Assembly: GCA_900540185.1 (NCBI GenBank)
Contig: UQFH01000004.1
Span: 62,001-126,000 of the forward strand
DNA length: 64,000 nt
Direction of reading: 5' to 3'
From: an uncultured Eubacteriales bacterium
Lineage (GTDB): Bacteria > Bacillota > Clostridia > Tissierellales > Peptoniphilaceae
Part shown: positions 35,033 through 42,260 of the stretch, piece after piece
Layout: the number at the start of each line of letters is the position of its first letter
How positions within the stretch are numbered: position 1 is the stretch's first letter
Position numbers and translations under genes: made by a program
The notes under the pieces: model-generated
The model's database searches: none
The model's input: the letters and a program-made list of their open reading frames with translations, nothing else
What the model was told of the DNA's origin: nothing

Positions 35033-36058
35033 CTAGTATATTATGAAACCATTTCTAAACTCTACAATCGGTCTGTCCTCTCCATACATGTCGAGAATGT
35101 CCCGATCGGTTTTCACCCTTTTACTTATACCCGTATCATCAACGATTAAAAACTCTCTGTTGGTGAAAATCAAAACTTTGTTATTGAAATTTTTAATACG
35201 GTCAAATCCGGACAACTCCTCTTTGACCACAATCTCCATATTCGGTTTCAAAACATAAAGAATATTATCCGCAAACAGGCAATAATTCTTTTGAAGCTTA
35301 TACAGTCCTCTGAACCCTTCGTATGAAATCTTTCCCTCGATATTTTTTCCGTCATAGAAGACAAGTTCCTTGTCGGTCGCAATCAAATAACCGTCTTTAG
35401 TGTTGTAAAACTTGTATGGAACATATCCGCCAAGCTCTAAAACCGTCTCTGTTTCATCGTCCTTGATGCGATTTAAAACCGACGAAAGCCCCTCTTCCGT
35501 CTTCTTTATATTCAAAACTTCGAAAGCATCGTCGAGTATTGAAACGTCAATCGTCGCATCCTTTTGTACATATGTCTTTAGAATGTTCAAATCGTCGTCG
35601 TAAATCGTAGTCTTATAGTTTTCCGAATCTCTCGAAAAAATTGCAAAACCTTTTAAAATAGGAGAAATTCCATCAATCTCTCCCTCACCGTCCATTTCCT
35701 TAATAAGGTGATTCTCATCGTCAAGTATTATAACCTTTTTGTTGTTCATCAAAAAAATCTTGTCCTTGACACCCGTCATTTTGAAATCTTCAGTGTCGAG
35801 AATCCTTTCGTAAAGAGTCTTTCCTTCGAAATCGACTCCCGTAAATCTGCCCTTGTTCAAAGTATAAATCACATTGTTGTAGACATAGCTGTCACCTTGT
35901 GAATGAACTTCGATATATTTATATTGTACGCCCGGCTCTTCATTCAGCTTTTTTTCCTTAACATAATAGACCACATCTTCAAGATTTATATACAAGAATG
36001 CGGCTGTGATTAAAAAAATCACAAAAAAACCGATGAAAAACTTTTTAAACAAACTCAT
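35033..36058 (-). CDS. Membrane-anchored beta-propeller-like protein (DUF5711-like)
   Basis: About 341 residues from ATG 36058, which overlaps the preceding stop as ATGA; a frame-open ATG at 36076 is inside the previous gene. One N-terminal membrane helix (about 6-26) is followed by about 300 extracellular residues made of repeated short beta blades (for example VIILDDENHLIKEM, IYDDDLNILKTY, ELVFYDGKNI), typical of a propeller and of DUF5711. No catalytic motif is seen. It may be a surface binding or sensing protein. Confidence 0.6.
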   Translation of the reverse strand: MSLFKKFFIGFFVIFLITAAFLYINLEDVVYYVKEKKLNEEPGVQYKYIEVHSQGDSYVYNNVIYTLNKGRFTGVDFEGKTLYERILDTEDFKMTGVKDKIFLMNNKKVIILDDENHLIKEMDGEGEIDGISPILKGFAIFSRDSENYKTTIYDDDLNILKTYVQKDATIDVSILDDAFEVLNIKKTEEGLSSVLNRIKDDETETVLELGGYVPYKFYNTKDGYLIATDKELVFYDGKNIEGKISYEGFRGLYKLQKNYCLFADNILYVLKPNMEIVVKEELSGFDRIKNFNNKVLIFTNREFLIVDDTGISKRVKTDRDILDMYGEDRPIVEFRNGFIIY

Positions 36059-36630
36059 AAAGTCACTTTGCCCCAAACAATTTTATTTTCTTCTTTGTCC
36101 GCACTGATTTTAAGTTCAAACTTGTCGTCCGAAATAAAAACCGCAACCTCATTTTTATCAAGCGTAACGCTCTTTTTCTTCGAAATTATTTGAACGCCGT
36201 CTTCCAAACTGTAGAAAAACAGAATTTTGGATTTTTTTATGTCGTCCTTAATCAAAAGCTCGTGATAAAATTTTACAACCTCGAGCTTGCCGACCAAATC
36301 TTCCGACAGCATGAGATTTAAATCGTGCCCCGTGCTTTCGGAGACGATATCGTCGCTTCCATCAAAATAAAATGCGGTATATTTTTTTATAGGAATTTTA
36401 TTTCCCTTCATATTTAAAACAAGCGTGTTTGTAATCGGAATCAAATATCTCTTGTAGCCGGGAAGCTTTGTGAAATCCGTTCCCGTAACATCGACACTCG
36501 CTTCTGAAAATCTTATTTTAAAATCCCTGTCTTTGTAGCTCGAATCGACGGGATAAATAAAATATTCTCTCGTCTTTCCCCCGCTCCACGAAGTTTCTTT
36601 GTATTCGTCCAATTTATATAAATTTTCCAT
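36055..36630 (-). CDS. HutD/Ves family cupin-like protein
   Basis: 191 residues. KETSWSGGKTREYFIYP near the N-terminus and FRFSEASVD-like KIRFSEASVDVTG match the HutD/Ves family, a bicupin fold. In E. coli Ves is cold-induced, and HutD accompanies histidine utilisation, but no hut gene is here. It is the first gene of the leftward series, preceded by TGTGGTATAAT (about 36675-36685) and GGAGGAAG. Confidence 0.7.
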   Translation of the reverse strand: MENLYKLDEYKETSWSGGKTREYFIYPVDSSYKDRDFKIRFSEASVDVTGTDFTKLPGYKRYLIPITNTLVLNMKGNKIPIKKYTAFYFDGSDDIVSESTGHDLNLMLSEDLVGKLEVVKFYHELLIKDDIKKSKILFFYSLEDGVQIISKKKSVTLDKNEVAVFISDDKFELKISADKEENKIVWGKVTL

Positions 36631-36844
36631 TCTTCCTCCAGAAAAACAAAATTATTAGTGATTATTCATTAAATAATTATACCACATCTGTCGCTATTAA
36701 TAAAGCTTGAAGCGAACATCCGAATCGTAAAAAATTTTTTAAATCGTAAAATATTTATATAAAACAATCAAAATGAGAAAATTAATTTCCTAAAATCATC
36801 AATTATGTGTTATAATATTTATAATAAAAATAAAGGAGACAAAT

Positions 36845-37435
36845 ATGTACATTCACAATTTTGCAAGAGAAGACTCCAAAGGCGCCTTCGTTGAACTGTC
36901 CGATTTTTCTTTTGACATCGGAAAAATTTTAATCAATTTCGTCAAGTACGATGAAAACACACACAAGACCGAATTTACAATTCCAATCTATCTCGACTTC
37001 AAGGAATATTTCGCACTTGTCGAGGAGGTGCGCTCCGGTCGCATCTATCGCAGAATAAGCGAAGAAAAAAGCAAAGGCAATATGTATGCGAATGTGAATC
37101 AAATTCTTTCGGGTGATTCCGCTGAAAAAGCGAAGATGAAAAAATATCCGTTTGAAGTTCCAAACGGCAAAGCTGTAAGCAAGTCTTTCTCTTTTTCAGT
37201 CAGCAAAAAGTCCGGCTATCTTTTAAAAGCGAGCTTGGGACTTGGCCGCGAAGATGAAAAGGGACTTATAATCCCCGACGGCAAAATTATAAATTACATT
37301 CAAATTCCAATAAACCACAAAGAACTCTACGGATTTTTAAGATACGGTGAAATTCGAATTATGGCGTATGAAAATATGAAAATGATGCACTTTAAGGATG
37401 AGTTTGATCTCTCGAATTGGACATGGCAAAAATAG
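36845..37435 (+). CDS. Uncharacterised protein, single plus-strand gene
   Basis: A 196-residue soluble protein that I do not recognise. A GGAG SD and a TATAAT box (36812-36817, with TGTGT ahead) support expression, and a strong shared terminator follows. There is no signal peptide, helix bundle or known motif. The middle (KSFSFSVSKKSGYLLKAS) and the end (FKDEFDLSNWTWQK) look beta-rich. The start MYIHNFAREDSKG is clean. It lies alone between two leftward operons. Confidence 0.7.
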   Translation: MYIHNFAREDSKGAFVELSDFSFDIGKILINFVKYDENTHKTEFTIPIYLDFKEYFALVEEVRSGRIYRRISEEKSKGNMYANVNQILSGDSAEKAKMKKYPFEVPNGKAVSKSFSFSVSKKSGYLLKASLGLGREDEKGLIIPDGKIINYIQIPINHKELYGFLRYGEIRIMAYENMKMMHFKDEFDLSNWTWQK

Positions 37436-37442
37436 ACAACAA

Positions 37443-37467
37443 AAAAAGACCTCGCGAGGTCTTTTTT
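37443..37467. terminator. Bidirectional terminator between the orphan gene and aspA
   Basis: AAAGACCTCGCGAGGTCTTT is a perfect palindrome flanked by A and T runs, serving both convergent genes. Confidence 0.88.
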
Positions 37468-37472
37468 ATTTG

Positions 37473-38900
37473 CTATTTATTTTCATCAAGCAAATGCTTT
37501 GCAGCAATGCCCGGTTTTGTGAGTTCCATCGGATTCATAATTTCATTGAAATCTTTTTCATCCAAAATTTTATCTCTAAGAACTATGCTCTTTACAGATT
37601 CGCCGGTTTTCAAACTTTCTTTTGCGATTGAAGCAGCGCTCTTGTATCCGATGTGTGGAGCGAGTGCTGTGACCATTCCTACAGAAGCGTTCAAGAGTTC
37701 TTCGATTCTCTTTTCATTTGCAGTGATTCCGTCGATGCAGTTGATTCTCAAAGTGTTGATTGCGCCTGTCAAGGTTTCAATTGATTCATAAAGTGATTTG
37801 AAGAGTACAGGTTCAAATGCGTTTAGTTCGAGTTGACCTGCTTCAGCGCACATTGTAATCGTAACATCGTTTCCTGCAACCAAATATGCAACTTGTGTCA
37901 CAACTTCAGGAATAACCGGATTTATTTTGCCCGGCATGATTGATGAACCGTTTTGTTTTGCCGGCAAATTGATTTCGCCGATTCCGGTTTTCGGTCCGCT
38001 GCTCATAAGTCTTAGGTCATTACTCATCTTTGATAGAGTCATAGCCATCGCTTTTAAAGAGCCTGAGAGGAATAGAAGTGCGTCGAGGTTTTGAGTTCCG
38101 TCGACCAAATCTTCCGCTTGTGTCAAATCATAACCTGTAATTTTCGCGAGTTCCGGAACGATTAATTCGAGATATTTTGTATCGACATTTATTCCCGTTC
38201 CGATTGCACTTGCACCCATATTTACAACTTTTATTCCGTCGAGTGCATAATTTATTCTCTTAACATCGCGACTTAGCGCGTCTTTGTATGCTTTAAATTC
38301 TTGACCGAGTCTGATTGGAACAGCGTCTTGAAGTTGAGTTCTTCCCATTTTTACAATGCCGTCAAATTCAACCGCTTTTTTGTCCAATGAGGAAATAAGT
38401 TCATCAAGTTCGGCAAGCATCTTATTTGCGAGTTCAATTGCTCCGAGCTTTCCGGAGGTAGGATATACGTCATTTGTCGATTGACCCATATTTACATGGT
38501 CATTAGGATGAACAAATTTATATTCTCCCGATACTCCTCCCATTTTCATCTCAGCAATGTTTGCAATAACTTCATTAGCGTTCATATTTGCAGTTGTGCC
38601 TGCGCCGCCTTGAACAGGGTCTGTAAAAAATGCTTCATGATATTTGCCTTCAATAATTTCATCGCATGACTTTTCAATTGCTTCGGCTTTGTCAGCATCC
38701 AAAACTCCTGCTTTGCAGTTTGCAATAGCACATGCTTTTTTAATTTCTGCAAGCGCTTTTATCATTGCAGGATGTAGTGTCAATCCCGTAATTTGAAAGT
38801 TATCATGTCCTCTTAAAGTTTGTACGCCATATAATGCATCAATTGGAACTTGTTTTTCACCGACTGAATCGCTTTCCAGTCTGAATTTTTCATTATCCAT
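37473..38900 (-). CDS. aspA: Aspartate ammonia-lyase
   Basis: 475 residues from ATG 38900 behind GGAGG (frame open to 38939). The fumarase/aspartase superfamily signature GSSIMPGKINP is the SS loop, and YGVQTLRGHDNFQITG near the N-terminus favours aspartase over class II fumarase. GSTNDVYP-like GQSTNDVYPTS and TGTNLDAL-like GTQNLDALL agree. It converts aspartate to fumarate and ammonia, fitting amino-acid fermentation. It is a single-gene unit with its own promoter. Confidence 0.9.
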   Translation of the reverse strand: MDNEKFRLESDSVGEKQVPIDALYGVQTLRGHDNFQITGLTLHPAMIKALAEIKKACAIANCKAGVLDADKAEAIEKSCDEIIEGKYHEAFFTDPVQGGAGTTANMNANEVIANIAEMKMGGVSGEYKFVHPNDHVNMGQSTNDVYPTSGKLGAIELANKMLAELDELISSLDKKAVEFDGIVKMGRTQLQDAVPIRLGQEFKAYKDALSRDVKRINYALDGIKVVNMGASAIGTGINVDTKYLELIVPELAKITGYDLTQAEDLVDGTQNLDALLFLSGSLKAMAMTLSKMSNDLRLMSSGPKTGIGEINLPAKQNGSSIMPGKINPVIPEVVTQVAYLVAGNDVTITMCAEAGQLELNAFEPVLFKSLYESIETLTGAINTLRINCIDGITANEKRIEELLNASVGMVTALAPHIGYKSAASIAKESLKTGESVKSIVLRDKILDEKDFNEIMNPMELTKPGIAAKHLLDENK

Positions 38901-38929
38901 TGAAACCTCCTTCAGTTTATTACGTCTAA

Positions 38930-38958
38930 AGTATAACACAACAACATTTAAAAATCAA
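38930..38958 (-). promoter_or_regulatory. Promoter of aspA
   Basis: Minus strand TTGATT (38953-38958), 17 bases, TATACT (38930-38935). Confidence 0.7.
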
Positions 38959-38989
38959 ACAATTAATAGATATTGATAAATTATATAAT

Positions 38990-39011
38990 TAGGTGACAGA
39001 AATCACCCAAC
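38990..39011 (-). terminator. Weak hairpin after the LTA-synthase fusion gene
   Basis: On the minus strand GGGTGA-TTTCTG-TCACC then TAATTATATAATT; the T-run is poor. Confidence 0.4.
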
Positions 39012-41759
39012 TTACTCCACAATTAATCCGTCGACAAGTTTTATCGCTTCCAAAATCTCGTCGCTGTTCATCTTGTCGCTGAATGCAATTCCATAAAAGC
39101 CGAGCTTATATACATACTGCGCTTCATCGTAACTGTTTAAAACCGCAACGATTCTGTCGAGCGGGAAATTTTGCTCCTTCAAAGTTCTCAAATTGTGCAC
39201 CGCCTGGTCGCTCGAAATAAATGCAATCTTCTTTCTTTCATCCGCCACAAAATCCTTCAACCCGTCAATCGTGTTAAACTTTTCGTCGACGATTTCAATC
39301 GACTCGGTTTCGTAGTTGTAGTTCGCGCTAACCTTTCTAAAATAGTTATCCGCTTTTTTATTATTCAGATTTATCTTTTTAATTTCCTTTTCTTTCGGAA
39401 GGTCGAATTTCTCTTCAAACTTTTCCGTTTCACCAAAGGAATATATCTTCGGCTCCTTGTCCATGAAATATGTGTGCTCTTTTAAATTCTCATCAGCTGC
39501 GCTCTCAAAAATTATCTCCGAATTATTCTCATACATTGACGCCTTCATACTTTCATCAATTTCGTCGCCCGCAATCATAATCCGGTATCCATTTTGCCTT
39601 ACCGAAATATATTCATAGTCCTCGAGATTTTTCACAACCAAAATCAGATTTCTGTAAAGCCCCGGCATTTTTCTAATATAGTCCGCAAATTCCCTCGCAT
39701 TTTTTGCATCGATTATAAATGAAACATCTTCGTCATAGCCGCGTGCCAAATCCCCGAGAGTCATAAGATTCGGTTTAGCAGTTTTTAAATCTTTCAAATC
39801 GCCTTTTTCATTTGCCGTCGTATAAAATCCGTCGTCGCTCTTAAAAAGTTCGAGTCTAAAAGTTCTAAAGCCCTTTTTAAATCCGCTCTCGAACTCATCT
39901 TTGTTTTTAATCTCGACTGCATTTCTGACTTTTATATTGTTTTTGACTTTGATATTTTCATCGGTGTTTCCCTCTTTTATCATCGATTCCAAGAGGTCGT
40001 TTTCAAGCACATATTTCGAATAATCAATTTCTTTTAACGATCTCTTATAAAGTTCTCTTGCGTTTTCACGGTCCACAACCTCGCCCGTCTTTCGACTTCT
40101 GAGTTCTCCGTTTTCAAAAATGCCGTCGCGCTTCATTTGGAAAATATAATCGTCGTTTATAAAAGAACCTCTTATCAAGTAACTTTGCGGGAAAACAACT
40201 CCCGGATTTTTATCCGACAAAATATCAGTTCCCATCATCACATAATTCTTCTTGCTTATGCCGAAAAGATTTAAAATTGTCGGTGCAAAATCGAGCTGAC
40301 TTCTCACGCCTTCTACCGTTTTTGTCTCCTCATATCCGCCGACGTGAATGATGAGAGGAATATTTAACATAGTATCAAAATCAAAATTCTTTCCGACAAA
40401 ATTTCCGACTCGTCTGTTGTCGTCCGGATTATTCATTAAAATCCCGTGGTGATCGCCGTAAATCGCAATGACCGAATTGTCATAGAGGCCATTTTTCTTT
40501 AACTCTTCTATAAATTCTCCAATCGCCTCATCGGTATATCTTACGGCGTTCAAATAATTTCCGAAAATCGAACCCTCGTCTTCTTTTTTTATTTTTATTG
40601 TCTTTGTCTCTTCCGGCATTTCATACGGCACGTGCGAAGTGAGTGTTATTAAAAACGAAAAGAACGGTTGTTTTTGCTCAGACTTCATTATTTCCGCGGA
40701 TTGTTTGAAAAAGCTCTTATCCGAAAGTCCCATGCCTATTTTGTCCGACAAATCAAAATTGTCCTCCGCATAAAACTTGTCAAATCCGATGTGCGGATAT
40801 GCTCTGTCCCTTATCCAAAAATCTCTTTTGTATCCATGATACGCCGCAACGTCGTAGCCGAAGTCTTTGAAAATTTTCGGAAGACCGTAGAGATATGAAT
40901 CGAGATACACTTCATAACTCGGATTCTTCATAGAAGGATACATCGAATGCAGACTTACAAACTCCGCATCACTTGTGTTTCCCGCGCCCAAAAGTTCAAA
41001 ATAGTCATTCGCATAAATCGTTCCCTTTTCCTCAATCAGTCGATTTAGATTCGGAGTTATCTCCTCGCCCTCATATTTTCGCCCGATTGGGAAATTATTC
41101 AAACTCTCGACTTGAATCATTATAAAGTTTTTGCCCTTTGAAATTCCTGTGAATTCATTTTTTTCGTCTTCGCTTATAAAATTTTCCTGTGTAACGTCAA
41201 TCTCCGAATTCTCTTCCTCAAGTTTTCCAAAAATGTCGAGAGTGTGATAAGAAAAAAGAGAAAGTTTTTTCGCAGAGCTCAGTTTGTTCGCATTTATTAA
41301 AAGCACCATTCCCGTCAAGATAACAAAAAATGCCGGAATAATAATTTTTCTTATTTTAAACTTCTCCACAATAAATTTGTCGAGCGCATCCAATTTTCTT
41401 TTCGCCGCCAAATAAATCACAATCGGCAAGTCCAAAATAAAGAGCAGATTTTTTATATTTAAAAGCATTAAAACCGCACTCTTTACATCGCCGAGATTGC
41501 CAGCGTGTCCCAGTTCTTTTATGACCGGAAGTCGATTGAAATAAGAAAAATATGTCGCATCGGCAAACATTACGAGCGACAAAATTATATATAAGCCGAA
41601 ATAGATGGACTTTGCGCCCTTAAGTTTTGTATTTCCAAGTAAATAAAAACAAGAAAAAATAAACACGTCAACAGACAGAACGACAAGCGGACTGTATGTA
41701 ACATGTGTAAGATTATAAAACAATATAAATTTAAGAATTAATAGAAATAATAAAATCAT
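39012..41759 (-). CDS. LTA-synthase-like sulfatase-fold protein with C-terminal GDPD-like domain
   Basis: About 915 residues from ATG 41759 behind GGAGGAAAA; the open frame to 41843 runs into RNA-leader sequence. Five N-terminal helices (residues 1-160) are followed by an extracellular sulfatase-fold domain with MIQVESL (metal Glu about 218), GAGNTSDAEF (nucleophile Thr about 262) and YGDHHG (about 434), as in LtaS. After the normal end (about 570) come about 300 extra residues with a TIM-barrel-like beta pattern: GFKKGFRTFRLELFKSDDG, SFIIDAKN, NLILVVKN, IVAVLNSYDEAQYVYKLGF. This resembles a glycerophosphodiester phosphodiesterase whose catalytic His residues are missing. Likely role: glycerol-phosphate polymer synthesis or remodelling at the membrane. 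Confidence 0.8.
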   Translation of the reverse strand: MILLFLLILKFILFYNLTHVTYSPLVVLSVDVFIFSCFYLLGNTKLKGAKSIYFGLYIILSLVMFADATYFSYFNRLPVIKELGHAGNLGDVKSAVLMLLNIKNLLFILDLPIVIYLAAKRKLDALDKFIVEKFKIRKIIIPAFFVILTGMVLLINANKLSSAKKLSLFSYHTLDIFGKLEEENSEIDVTQENFISEDEKNEFTGISKGKNFIMIQVESLNNFPIGRKYEGEEITPNLNRLIEEKGTIYANDYFELLGAGNTSDAEFVSLHSMYPSMKNPSYEVYLDSYLYGLPKIFKDFGYDVAAYHGYKRDFWIRDRAYPHIGFDKFYAEDNFDLSDKIGMGLSDKSFFKQSAEIMKSEQKQPFFSFLITLTSHVPYEMPEETKTIKIKKEDEGSIFGNYLNAVRYTDEAIGEFIEELKKNGLYDNSVIAIYGDHHGILMNNPDDNRRVGNFVGKNFDFDTMLNIPLIIHVGGYEETKTVEGVRSQLDFAPTILNLFGISKKNYVMMGTDILSDKNPGVVFPQSYLIRGSFINDDYIFQMKRDGIFENGELRSRKTGEVVDRENARELYKRSLKEIDYSKYVLENDLLESMIKEGNTDENIKVKNNIKVRNAVEIKNKDEFESGFKKGFRTFRLELFKSDDGFYTTANEKGDLKDLKTAKPNLMTLGDLARGYDEDVSFIIDAKNAREFADYIRKMPGLYRNLILVVKNLEDYEYISVRQNGYRIMIAGDEIDESMKASMYENNSEIIFESAADENLKEHTYFMDKEPKIYSFGETEKFEEKFDLPKEKEIKKINLNNKKADNYFRKVSANYNYETESIEIVDEKFNTIDGLKDFVADERKKIAFISSDQAVHNLRTLKEQNFPLDRIVAVLNSYDEAQYVYKLGFYGIAFSDKMNSDEILEAIKLVDGLIVE

Positions 41760-41778
41760 TTTTCCTCCAAATAAAAAT

Positions 41779-41797
41779 GCACCGGCTATGCCGATGC
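41779..41797 (-). terminator. Terminator/attenuator between SRP RNA and the LTA-synthase fusion gene
   Basis: Minus strand GCATCGGC-ATA-GCCGGTGC followed by ATTTTTATTT. It ends six bases before the SD of the next gene, so it may stop the SRP transcript and also gate expression of that gene. Confidence 0.75.
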
Positions 41798-41851
41798 TAA
41801 TATGTAGGCGCAGCCGAATTCGAACATTTACAACCGTGCTCATATTATAAA

Positions 41852-42070
41852 CTTTGCTCCCACAGAGTTGCCAAATGTCACACGAAAGTTTTGACTATCG
41901 CTGCTTCGTTCCCGACCTGACGAGGTTCACCAAACCTGTTCGTTGCAAAAGGGCCCCATGATCAACACAACGCCTATAACCAGCTTTCGACCATAAATGT
42001 CCTCCAACGGTTTTAGACCCTGCTATAGCGGATTACAGGTTACAAGGAACCGCTACTTCCCCATCTGCGC
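41852..42070 (-). ncRNA. ffs: Signal recognition particle RNA (large, Bacillus type)
   Basis: The minus-strand RNA contains the S-domain core GTCAGGTCGGGAACGAAGCA (GGAA tetraloop closed by a G-C pair) and, near its 5' part, GTAGCGGTTCC..GTAACCTG..AATCCGCTATAGCAGGG of the Alu domain, in the order of Bacillus scRNA. The length is about 220 bases; the exact ends are uncertain by about 5-10 bases. It follows the tRNA-Ser gene by a few bases and is likely processed from the same transcript. Confidence 0.9.
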
Positions 42071-42072
42071 CA

Positions 42073-42163
42073 TGGCGGAGAGAGAGGGATTCGAACCCTC
42101 GATACGCTATCAACGTATACCCGCTTTCCAGGCGAGCGCCTTCAACCACTCAACCATCTCTCC
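42073..42163 (-). tRNA. tRNA-Ser, anticodon GGA
   Basis: A class II tRNA with a long variable arm. Acceptor GGAGAGA pairs with TCTCTCC, the discriminator is G, CCA is encoded (42073-42075), the anticodon loop is CTGGAAA between CTCGC and GCGGG, and the T loop is GTTCGAATC. It decodes UCC/UCU. Confidence 0.97.
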
Positions 42164-42181
42164 AAGTGCTCTACTTTTCAT

Positions 42182-42210
42182 ATGTTACCATATTTTATAT
42201 TGCTTGTCAA
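42182..42210 (-). promoter_or_regulatory. Promoter of the tRNA-Ser/SRP RNA unit
   Basis: Minus strand consensus TTGACA (42205-42210), 17 bases, TAACAT (42182-42187), about 20 bases before the tRNA 5' end. Confidence 0.65.
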
Positions 42211-42230
42211 GTAAAAGTTTATTAAATGTA

Positions 42231-42260
42231 AAAAAGGATTGGTCCATCAAGAACCAATCC
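42231..42260 (-). terminator. Terminator of the second LTA-synthase-like gene
   Basis: GGATTGGT and ACCAATCC form an 8-bp stem followed on the minus strand by TTTTT. The TGA stop lies in the loop, so the stem includes the last codons. Confidence 0.85.

Noticed and set aside
41760..41843. 28-residue N-terminal extension of the LTA-synthase fusion
   Set aside because: The SD GGAGG lies inside it, and it covers the terminator of the SRP unit.
41800..41850. tRNA-like T-loop (GTTCGAATT) after the SRP RNA
   Set aside because: The bases on either side do not pair as a T stem and no acceptor or anticodon arm can be built.
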